DNA of 64,000 nucleotides, taken from Ciona intestinalis. Lineage: Eukaryota; Chordata; Ascidiacea; Phlebobranchia; Cionidae. Position 1 is the stretch's first letter. Each line of letters starts with the position of its first letter. Below are positions 37,101-45,500 of the stretch, one piece after another. The stretch is from assembly GCF_000224145.3 (NCBI RefSeq), contig NW_004190390.2, forward strand, positions 162,812 to 226,811, given 5' to 3'. The notes beneath the pieces are model-generated. The model searched no databases and was not told the DNA's origin. It was given only the letters and a program-made list of their open reading frames with translations. The position numbers and the translations under genes are program-made.

Positions 37101-39061
37101 ATCTTTTTTATTAAAATGTTGTTAACCCATTATGTTCATCAGGGCATGTGTGACTTGGCAGCACCGCTTCTTGTAGTGCTTGATAACGAAAGTTTGGTTT
37201 ACGATTGTTTCGTTTCTCTCATGAAACGAATGGGAAGCAATTTTCCAAACGGTGGCGCTATGGATTCACATTTCGCTAATATGAGGTCATTAATACAGGT
37301 TGGTATAATGTTTCTATGTTTTTACGTTGGCTCTTTCTAAATAGGACGCATATTGTGAGTTAGTGGTGTTGGGGTATGGGCCATTTATGTACGTGTGTTA
37401 ACATAGTGGGTATAATGCTTCTATGTTTTTAATGGTGTTGGTCTAATGAGGCAACTTCAGCCTAAATTCCAGAGTTCACCTATATGGATTAAAACTTATG
37501 TTTTCAACCACAAATCTCTTCAAATAAGTTTTAAATATGTTATTTACCCACAAAGTTACAAATGTGGTTACTCATAGGTTTGCATGAGGGTGTGAAACAG
37601 AACACACATGTTATATCGACTTTCGTTTTCTGACACACAAGTATAAATAACTTCTATTGATCCGCGCGTTACGTAACATATTCTTAGATACTCGATGGTG
37701 AATTATTTGAACACATGCATAAGAATGGAGATTACACACATTTCTATTTCTGCTACAGATGGTTTCTACTGGATTTTAAAAGAGGTGAAAGCTTAAGGTT
37801 TATTCAGGCTTGTTTTTTACACTTTATCAGCGCTTGTGAAATGTTTTAATTTTATATGGCGCACTTTTGCTATTCCATAATGGTGTATGTTCGTGGTTTG
37901 AATAACTGTAAACAACTCAGCTCAAAATAAAGAACGCATACAGCACAGCTCGTTACCAGGGCAGGTGTTACTGTACAATCAATCAACCGAATCAATAACA
38001 AGCAAATGCTAATAAGCTGATTCTATTTTAAAATCTAAAATATCATACCTTGTGCTATTATTAATATAATAACCAGTTTCATAAACACTTTATTCCATTT
38101 TATGTTATTTAATCATAACTTTGTTTCAGTTACCGAAGAGATAAAATAAGTTATTTGTTAGTTTTAATATATACATAACAGCACATATGTATATTACCAA
38201 TGACTTCATTTTTAGGAGTTTCAATTAACAACTAAAACTATCTCGGTGATTTTAATAGTTAGTAGTGAGAAATGAAATTGGTTTTAATTTTAAAACCAAA
38301 AGAAAAATGATGCCATAGGTGTATGTCTATATTGTTTATACATGAACTAACCAACAAATCTGTGTTTTATAACCTGAAACCTAAGTTATTATTATTATTG
38401 TAATTTGAATGTAATTATCAAAGTTATGTAAAGTAGACATTAACATTGTTATGTGCAGAGTTATCATATGATGGGGACGTGTTCAGTGTTTGGGAGCGAA
38501 TATGGTCGGCTAACTACTGTTCATCGAATAACTTTGTTTTGTTCTTTGCGCTTGCAATGCTACAAACATACAGAGATATTATCCTGGAAAATGATATGGA
38601 TTTCACGGATATTATTAAATTTTTTAATGGTTGGTAATCAAATTATTATTGTTGTATTTATAGCTTCTTGCATAACTGTGGTGAAAGAATGAATGTAACT
38701 TTTTATATGCCTGCTTATAAGATATAAGTTTTATGGGTGAATAAACTTTATGGGTGAATATCTAGAAAACCCAAAGAAACCCTTGGGTTGAAGCAATTGC
38801 CATTAAGTGTCTTGCGAAACTTGCTTACAATAGTAGCAGCATCAAGTCTTGAATCCATAACCTCTGGGCTAAAGACGATGTGCTAACCGTGGCCCCAGAC
38901 TTTAACGTTTTGAACCCTACTTTATTTTGTAATTTAAACCATAATATATATTTATTACAATACCTTGTAATACAGAGATGGCTGAATGTCATGATGCAGA
39001 AAAACTCATTCAACTCGCTCAAGAACTAGTTGCTGAAGTTCAAATAATGATACACAAATAA
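25184..39061 (+). CDS. SGSM1: SGSM1/SGSM2: RUN-TBC small G protein signalling modulator
   Basis: Exons: 25184-25211, 25704-25747, 26226-26301, 27783-27942, 28352-28480, 29513-29580, 29792-29894, 30345-30522, 30696-30853, 31640-31707, 32024-32187, 32537-32651, 32931-33218, 33670-33790, 34171-34381, 34645-34848, 35180-35245, 35461-35547, 35640-35714, 35957-36072, 36252-36295, 36369-36406, 36737-36901, 37143-37298, 37688-37784, 38459-38629 and 38976-39061. All phases agree; 1071 aa. RUN domain at about 15-200 ([29 protein letters not shown]). A SGSM-specific PH-like region follows ([49 protein letters not shown]). The TBC begins near 567 and is split by a serine-rich insert. Catalytic fingers IDKDVQR and GYMQG, the latter across the exon 23/24 join, are intact, predicting active Rab GAP function with Rap binding through RUN. 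It resembles both vertebrate SGSM1 and SGSM2, and may be pro-orthologous to both. Confidence 0.95.
25500..25620 (-). repeat. SINE tail half
   Basis: It contains ACTTATTTACCCTCGTATGG, GGCAGTTGTTACATGGTTG and AACTACCACATTTGTAACTT, in reverse orientation, in SGSM1/2 intron 1. Confidence 0.6.
26005..26095 (-). repeat. SINE head half
   Basis: It contains AAGTGCCCTGCCCAAGGAGA, CACAATGGTAGTAG and CATCTGGGCTAAACGC, then CCAACCACT. It is in reverse orientation in SGSM1/2 intron 2. Confidence 0.6.
26505..26580. repeat. Tandem repeat, 25-bp unit, three copies
   Basis: TGTGATTCCCTATGTTTGAC followed by AACT occurs three times in a row. A single related copy, GGTTCCCTATGTTTGACAAC, recurs at about 27578, with similar flanks (ACCATATTAATCAATG), in the same intron. 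Confidence 0.85.
27203..27403 (+). mobile_element. MITE copy, near full length
   Basis: AAGAGTGGGGTAAGACAGGG is followed by CATCCCATTTGGTAATAC, CAAAACACGGTCAGGAAATA and a right end CCTACCACACAGTACTATA. It lies in SGSM1/2 intron 3. Confidence 0.75.
28018..28162 (+). repeat. SINE copy, middle and tail
   Basis: It contains TTTCAACCCAGTGGTCATTT, TTGCCAGCCATATA, ATGTGTATGACATAGAACAA and TTATAATGACTGTC, in SGSM1/2 intron 4. Confidence 0.7.
28481..29512. other. AT-rich SGSM1/2 intron
   Basis: 1.03 kb without exon or clear mobile element. A short duplication of GTTTAAAACTA(a/g)GGTTTT occurs at about 28635-28705. Otherwise it is AT-rich with poly-T stretches. Confidence 0.5.
29905..30100. repeat. 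Tandem duplication of an unclassified short repeat
   Basis: TATGATTGCTACTTTCATGC..GCTGTCGAAGCT..GTGTGGATAAGC (29907-29965) is repeated as TATGGTTGCCGCTCCCATGC..GTTGCTGAAGCT..GTATGGATGAGC (30032-30092). The sequence between them matches the repeat at 3785-3900. It lies in SGSM1/2 intron 7. Confidence 0.65.
30158..30242 (+). repeat. SINE middle fragment
   Basis: GCAAGACACTTAACTACAAT, CAAACCCAGTGGTCTAAC and TTGTCAATCATACAAT correspond to the middle of the SINE. Confidence 0.65.
30859..31040 (+). mobile_element. MITE copy starting inside a donor site
   Basis: GTAGGGTGGGGTAAAATTGG begins 5 nt after the last base of SGSM1/2 exon 9, with the TA target bases at 30857-30858. The interior TTTAGTAGTGACAG and CCTCACAACTTTAAAAGAGC matches the family. 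The diverged right end is TTTACCCCACAGTATTA. Confidence 0.8.
31048..31150. repeat. Tandem repeat, about 37-bp unit, three copies
   Basis: ATGTGTAAAAGTGGATACAT plus GAGGTATTGAG is repeated with small changes, directly after the MITE at 30859-31040, in SGSM1/2 intron 9. Confidence 0.8.
31545..31628. repeat. Tandem repeat, 18-bp unit, four to five copies
   Basis: The unit ACACACTATATAAACATAA has small changes and ends about 12 bp before the acceptor of SGSM1/2 exon 10 (31640). Confidence 0.85.
31770..32005 (+). repeat. SINE copy ending at an exon acceptor
   Basis: It reads from GTGTTCTTGGGCAAAACACT through CAATTGC-like TGCTCCAACCCA, GGTATTTCGTAAGCAAGCAC and ACGACTGTCATGC to AAGTTACATTCATTAATT. 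The acceptor of SGSM1/2 exon 11 follows about 20 bp later. Confidence 0.8.
32765..32895. repeat. Microsatellite of 15-bp units resembling 3' splice sites
   Basis: About eight units of the type GTATTGTTCTTGTAG, the last five nearly identical. Each ends in a pyrimidine-rich run plus TAG. The true acceptor of SGSM1/2 exon 13 (TTGTACGTAG, 32930) lies about 35 bp downstream. Confidence 0.9.
33396..33625 (-). repeat. SINE copy
   Basis: It reads from TTTTATACACCTTGTGTCTG through GACAATTTAGACAACCCATC and CAACAGTAGCAGCGTC to the ATGCTAACCACTGTACCAT head end. It is in reverse orientation. A forward head fragment (GGTTTGAGACTCAATGCTGC) abuts it at 33335-33395. Confidence 0.8.
34931..35113 (+). mobile_element. 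MITE copy
   Basis: GTAGATTGGGGTAAGATGG is followed by TTTGGTAGTAAACCGAG, CAACCTTAAAAGAGTG and a right end CTTGCCCTATAGTAT. It lies in SGSM1/2 intron 16. Confidence 0.75.
36415..36750. repeat. Tandem duplication that copies an SGSM1/2 splice acceptor
   Basis: Two units of about 155 bp share CCCCAATATTAAACC, CCAAATATT(t)CCCCAGTATTA and CCCTAACTTTA(t/c)CCCAGGT. The first unit ends at CCCAG (36579-36583) followed by GTTGAATTA. The second ends at the true acceptor of exon 23 (36736) followed by GTCGAGTTA, the exon's first three codons. Confidence 0.85.
37540..37662 (+). repeat. SINE tail half
   Basis: It contains ACCCACAAAGTTACAAATGT, GGTTACTCATAG and GTGTGAAACAGAACACACAT, then CAAGTATAAATAACTTC. 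It precedes SGSM1/2 exon 25. Confidence 0.7.
38740..38893 (-). repeat. SINE head half
   Basis: It contains GGTTGAAGCAATTGCC, ATTAAGTGTCTTGC, TAGTAGCAGCATCAAGTC and ATGTGCTAACCGTGGCCCC, in reverse orientation, before the last SGSM1/2 exon. Confidence 0.75.
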
Positions 39062-39501
39062 TACCTAACTGTTCCAATATGTTGTACTGTGGTACTAAAA
39101 AAATTAACCTTTTTTTTGTAATTTTTTTATTGTGATTTGTAAATTTGCCACACAAGATTACGTTTTGCACAGATTTTGAACCGAATATTTTATTTGCAGT
39201 AATTTTGTTTAAAAATCGAATTTTTAAAATTTCAATTAAAATTTTTTGATTTTTTGAATTTAGATTTTATTTTGTCACCTTGCATAGTGCAATACCATAC
39301 GTGAAGGGAATTTGTTTTTATTTATTTATATTGTAACTGCTGTGAAATATGTTGTGCTGTTGTTTTTGTGGCAGAATAAAATCGTGTTGCAGTCATCATG
39401 AGGAAACAGGTGCAATAACGACGCTGCATCGATTTTTATTTTAATTGGAACAAAATCTACCCGCCGAGAATTTATTTTCTTACTCAGTCGAAAAACCCAA
39501 G
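39062..39501 (+). other. SGSM1/2 3' UTR and spacer before the receptor gene
   Basis: AT-rich sequence. The AATAAA at 39375-39380 is the likely poly(A) signal of SGSM1/2, leaving only about 100 bp to the receptor start codon at 39502. Confidence 0.6.
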
Positions 39502-41608
39502 ATGAACTTCATGTACGTTGAATCTTCGCGGACAATATGGTCTTGTTTTGTGGTTATAATGCTGTCAGTTATGTCGTTAGTCGGGAACTCATTCGTGGTC
39601 GGGATTATCTACCGTAGTCGACGAATGTTCCGATTAGTAAACTTCTGCTTGTGTTTTCTTGCTATCAATAACTTGGTCGGTAGCGCAACTTCGTTGGTTA
39701 GTTCTATCATCGTATCTATATGTGGATTTCTACGCCCCATTATCACTACTGCTGGTGACGTCATCACTACGTCATCTGACGTCACTAGTACGCCACCGTG
39801 CCGTGACGAAACCGTGGAAAAATCTTCGACCGAATGTTTTGATGTTGTAGCAAATGTGAGGTTGTTATTACTTATGGCAAGCAGTGGTAGTCAGTTTTGG
39901 ATTCTAGTTTGTCTGGTCGTTCGATCCAACGCCGTAATGGTCACTAGTTTAAAGAACAACAAAAAGGCAGTGGTTTTATGTATAACAGTTCTGCTCCTGC
40001 CGTATTTGCTTTCAGTTGGACTTTACTTTGTGTCTCACTCAGCTGTTTCGTATCTTTTCATCGTGTTTTGGGTCGTTCCTACCGTATGCTTCATATTCAT
40101 GTCGTTCAGAAGGTAAGAAACTGTTGCTAAGTTCCGTATCACAATAAGGATTGTTTTAACCATTTTCTAATATTAGGATGGAGTTAGCGCTTGGAACAAT
40201 AGGCAGGTGACCTTTAAAATAAAAAGATAGAAAAAAACGAAAACACGTTCCATCTTACCCCAATCGACCATATTATATTCGACAAATGTTAACGTAAAAA
40301 TGTTAATCGTGCTACAAACAGCGCTTAAGGTCACCTGTTCATAAATCCCTTCACCTTATTTGAATTATCATGATGTCACATAATTATCATGACGTCACAC
40401 CTTATCATGACGTCACATTTGTTCCAGGAAGACACACAAGCCGAATAAGTTCGTCAACCAATCCCCGGCCTCTCGCAATTCGATATTACGCAGAGTTCGA
40501 ATGTCGTCCCAATTTTTCTTTACCCCCCGATACCGGTTTCGAACCTGGACCTCTGAGGCTTTCTACGTTGTGTCTATCGCTGTGGTTTGTCAGACAATCT
40601 TCTGGTCGCCGTTCTATCTTTCTCTTGCTGCTTCTATATTCAAGTCGATGAGTAATTCACCCACAGACGAATCAGTGTTATGCATAACAACATCCTCGTT
40701 ACTGAGCGCTGTATTTTTACCGATTTTTTTCTACGGAACAAGCTCAAATTTCAGAGAAGGCTGCTCTAAGCTGACGTCAAAGTTACGACGCAGAGAGATT
40801 CCAGGCTCGGCAGAACAATCGTAAGTTTTTGTTACGTTATTATTATTATTATTATTATGTATATTTGCTGCATTTTTAGCTTAATCTATATGGTACGATG
40901 GGGGAATTCGGGACATCATTAGCACATAATACCCAAATATCCTAATCGTGTTTTATGTTGTGTGTATAAAACAGAACACCCGTGTTATAACGAATGTCGT
41001 TGCCCCGCCTCATATAAGGATAAGCAAGTAACAATATCCTTACTAATAAACGTTTCATATTTTCGCTGCATCAACTTTATTTCAACAGAAAAAAGAGCAG
41101 CACGCATACAATATGCTCGTTATCAACTATTGGTAACAATCTACCGATGCAGCCGAGGGATCCGATAGCCGCCCATGACCCTCCACATGGAATTTTAAAA
41201 ACATCACGTTCACAAAGCGAAGACGTGAAAACAGGCCATAGGAGAACCCGCTTCTCTCCAAACTCTCACAAACGAAGTATTTCTTTTAATGTAGGATTGC
41301 GTGATCATTGGCAACGAAAAGCTTCCTTTCTAGACAAACTAATAACTGATACTGAACTTAGAAAATTTCGCAAAGTTTCTCCTAAGGTCCCACACAATGA
41401 ACAAAGGTGCATTATTTCGTCACCAGCTACGTTCAGATTCAACGTCCAATCAGAGGTCGAAACGTCACCGGGCCCAAGCCATGCGGAACGGCCGTATATT
41501 TCGTTCGTCCTCGCTAAAAGCATGTTGGTTCCATACAAGCAAATATGCACCAATAACCTGACAGAAAAACGGGCTCTTCCAGAAAAAGAAGAAAATGAAA
41601 ATGTATAA
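39502..41608 (+). CDS. Orphan seven-transmembrane receptor, divergent rhodopsin class
   Basis: Exons: 39502-40112, 40428-40820 and 41089-41608 (stop TAA); phases agree; 507 aa. TM1 at about 12-37 has the class A GN motif (SLVGNSFVVGIIY). TM2 is at about 47-74. A long first outer loop is rich in threonine and serine. TM3 is at about 119-143, TM4 153-175, TM5 180-202, TM6 247-272 (CQTIFWSPFYLSL, like the class A CWxP) and TM7 286-308. The canonical DRY after TM3 and NPxxY in TM7 are absent (VRSNAV and LPIFFYG in their places). The C-tail of about 200 residues is basic and serine-rich. I could not assign a ligand family. The codons before 39502 are also open, so the start is a choice. Confidence 0.8.
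40364..40422. repeat. Three copies of a TTATCATGACGTCACA-type unit
   Basis: Units of about 18-20 bp, each with ATTATCATGAYGTCACA, lie just before the acceptor of receptor exon 2. Each carries a CRE-like palindrome or near-palindrome. Confidence 0.75.
40892..41030. mobile_element. MITE fragment interrupted by SINE tail
   Basis: GTACGATGGGGGAATTCGGG through ATATCCTAATCGTG-like sequence (MITE, to about 40955) is followed by GTGTATAAAACAGAACACCC and AACGAATGTCGTTGCCCCGC (SINE tail, forward). It lies in receptor intron 2. Confidence 0.6.
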
Positions 41609-41662
41609 AAAATCATTCACAATTTTCGGACATTTTGTTTTTAATTAATATCTTGTTATATT

Positions 41663-41837
41663 GTAATGTGGGGTAAGATAGAATATAATATCCATCTTTC
41701 CTTATTGTGTTTTGAACATATATTAACGCTGTTTTAGAGTCGTGGGAATGCAGGTATTTAATTTTGTAAATATTCTTTGTTTACTACTAAATGGGACGAG
41801 ACGAGAATGAAACACGTCCCATCTTACCCCAACTTAC
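41663..41837 (-). mobile_element. MITE copy
   Basis: GTAATGTGGGGTAAGATAG, TTTACTACTAAATGGGACGA and CGTCCCATCTTACCCCAACT. The interior is in reverse orientation to the copy at 59494. It lies between the receptor and the WT1-like gene. Confidence 0.7.
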
Positions 41838-41921
41838 AACACGGTCGTTTAATATTGCAATCATAGATTGTTGTTTACACTTGAATAGTTTTCCTTAGTT
41901 AGGTTAGCGTTATATGTACTT

Positions 41922-42098
41922 ATTCAACCCACCAGCTGTCTAAACTGTCAGTCATACAAAAAATCACTCACAAAATTGCATTCGTGGTAACTCGCAAGCT
42001 GGCACGAGGTGTATCAAACAGAGCGCTCGTGTTATAATGACTGTCGTTTTCCGGCCACGCAAGGATAAAGCAAGTTACATTCATTTAATCATTAAAAT
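41922..42098 (+). repeat. SINE copy, middle and tail
   Basis: It contains CTAAACTGTCAGTCATACAA, AATCACTCACAAAATTGC, TAACTCGCAAGCTGGCACGA and GGCCACGCAAGGATAAAGC, with the tail TACATTCATTTAATCATT. Confidence 0.8.
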
Positions 42099-42594
42099 TT
42101 CTTCCTTGTTACTGTTCATTGTAAAAAAACATTTGTTTATTGTTTTACCATTTGGCATATTTCGCTGGGATTGTAAATATAATCGAACACAAAAGTTATT
42201 GGAAAACTTGGGAGAGTTCTCAACACAGAGCGAAGAAAAGTTTAAGGAAATTTAATCACCGAGGCAACTGCTGATAAACGAGAGGGAGAGGGAGTTAGTT
42301 TTGGTTTACTGCCGACGCCTGGTTACAAGTTCTCACAGAGGAGGTGAATGGACTTGATGTAACGGTATGTAGTCTCAGCAGGCTTATAATCAGCCAGGAT
42401 ATTACACGGGAGTTTTGTTCCGTATGAATGCGCTTAATATCCAATAACTCGGGTTTAAGGCCTCCATATTTTTGCAGCTGAATTGAATTGAATATTTGAC
42501 TTCTATGATGTGGTTAGGCGCGCTGGGCGGCTAATTCGGTGTAAGTTGATTCGGTATTTTTTGTAGCAGAGGAGGTTCTATCTACTTCCGGGAA

Positions 42595-45500
42595 ATGTGG
42601 GAAGAATCGGGAGAAGCAGTAAAGACTAGAGGAGGAGAGAGCGCGGCAGACTGGGCTTTCCAAGATGCCTGGGAGGCGAGTGGGGATAATGCAGCTTATG
42701 TAGCAGACCAACACTTGCTTAAACATCAGCAGTCACAGTATAGTGGTGCAGGTGGATCTCCCGCTACAGAGTATAGAGAAGATACAACAGGTGTGTCCGA
42801 TTTGAACCCTCCACCTTTAGATTTTCTACAATTCGGATATTCGAGTGAAGGACAACAACAGCAGCGTGATAATCTTGGTTTCCAAGAATACAACAACGAA
42901 GTACTGGCTTCGAATAACGGGTTTTTGCAAAGTAACTTGGTGAAACAGGAAAATAACATTTGTAGCTTTCCGGTTGCGAATTCAATGGAACAAGAGAAAG
43001 ATGGAAGTCACAAAAACGAGGTTGTGTTTCCCCATTATTCCTCGCCTACAAATATTAGCAACGGAATGATGTATCCGTTACCCGTTCAAAGTTTTACTCA
43101 AATGCGGAACCCGAAGAATGAAACATCAGGATATTTCGCAGCCCCGAGAGCTTTTCCATCTTTGCCAGATAGAACGCAGCATCCATTCAAAGTTCACATT
43201 CAAACTATAACTCACTGTGAGCTAGAATGTCCAGGACTGCCAGCCATGCACCAGTTATCATTACCGAACACATACAGTATGCTACCACACGATACCGGCC
43301 ATTACATTGGCCATGATTTTAACCGAGACCTGCAAGAAACGACCGCCTTTCAAAACAAATTTATTTCTGACGGAAATTTCGCGCCGGACGAATTCTCGTC
43401 GAAAGAGATGCCTAAACACCACCCCCCGGAAGAGAAGCAGCCCCAATACCCTACCACCCCCATCCACCCCATGGAGTTTCATTCAACTGTCAGCGGCAGA
43501 TCTGCGCCCCATTGCTCAACAGTTAAAGGTAAGGAAATATTAATCGTCTTTTCGTCTCGAGAAAAGGGTAGAAATTATAATTTTAGGTGTCATATAGTGT
43601 TGTGGGATCAGAAACCGTAAGCACCTAAATCCCATCTTTCCTGACCTTGTTTTCGAACAATTAACAGCGCCATTTTAGATTTATTTTGATTTTTCCTATC
43701 GTACGGTATTCGAAAAGATAAATAACATTCTATATGCTTCGATTTAAAATTTCGTATGCTACAAAATTTAAGGTTTATATAAATTAAAATGTCGACTTTT
43801 ATTTCGAAGAATTTATTTAAAGTAGCAACTCATGCGAAGGTTAACATTTCCCCGCATTTATCATCGAGTGTATAAAACCAGCCCCCCCGCTATTCGCCAC
43901 TTGTTCGACTCCATTTTGTATTTATAGAACACCGAGAACAATAAAACGTATTGTTACGTCACTGTCCATTTGTTCGTTTGATTAATGACGTCACAATTGG
44001 ATATCCGAAATACAATGACCTTTGACTATGCGTTGTTTACTATGATTAATTTTGTCTAAAAATATTTTTTATCCTCGCGTGGCGGGGAAATAAAACTTAT
44101 AACATGGTTGTTCTGTTCTATACACCTCGTGCCTTTTACGAGTTAACACGCATGTAATGACGTTATTGACACCCATGACGTCATTCATTTACCACGTCAT
44201 GGCAACCTGGTTAAACCGTTTGCTTGACCAGAGAATACGGAGTCAATACTAAACACTATTAAATTCGTATGTGTTTATAAAATCAAAATAACGTAACGAC
44301 GGTCGACGTCCCGCCACGGGGGGGATAAATAAGTTACATTCATGCATGCAAGCCAGAACGGGCCAAACCAACTGTTAGACGCATTGCGTAGAAAAACAAA
44401 CGAAAATAAAATGGCGGCAAACTCCTTGACGTTTCTTCTTTCATTGCATTCCAATATTTCATTTAACTCCCAACATTCCGAAACATAAAACGTTACAAAC
44501 ATTTTATAACATATTTAGGCAAAATCTGCGAATTCTAGTTTAGGTGTCTTATCTCCTCGCTTAGCTGTAAACACTGCATGGCGTTAATGGATTTATTGGA
44601 TAAAGAACATAAACTAAGTCGTTGTTATATGGATATCGTCATACCCCATATTTCCTTATTATCGCGTTTTCCACAATTAACAACAGTATTTAAGAGTCGT
44701 GACGACACGGTTATATAATTTCGTGAATAGTCACTGTTTACTACCAAATAGGACATTAAAACATGGTTAAACCATGAAACATCTTACACCGACTTACTAT
44801 GGTGATTTAAACGAAGAGATGGGAATCAACTAAACGACAGTCGTGTACAAAGTATGCGAACCATTTTGTTTACCACTTTAAGATAATCGCCGTAAAATAT
44901 TTTTCTCAGCCATAATCCATATATAACAGAACATCGTTCCGTATTTATATTTATCTTTTTACATAAGTTCTTGTAATATAAAAGCAAAAGAAAACCGCTG
45001 AAAGCTTGTGTACGAAACGCGTGGTAAACGCAGCAATAATAATAATGACCGAACGTAAAAAGCGCCCGATCGGCCTCGCGTGTAATCTAGGCGTGCGCAC
45101 AGTACACAGCGACCTAAATGCACTGTAGTATAGTTTGAAATTTCAACGAGGTAGTATATCGTTTGGTTTTCGTAGCGTGTTTTAACCACAGTAGTTTTGT
45201 TGATTTCCGTCTCTTCGTCGTTTTAATCAATTTGATCTTAAAACTGAAAGAGATAAAAAGTTAATGTTATGTTTAATAGAACAAGTGTTAAATATTGTCA
45301 AATATGACGTTTGAAATACTATTGTTACGTCATTAAAGCATTACCAATATCAAGTATGACGTCACACAGGAATCGACACGACCGCAGGCCACGTGTTTAG
45401 CAACTATGACGTCATCATTGACGGAATTGGCGGGAAAAATGAAAAAGACGAAACTGGAGTTTATCAGGTTTTTTGGAATATTTATACTGAATAAAATATG

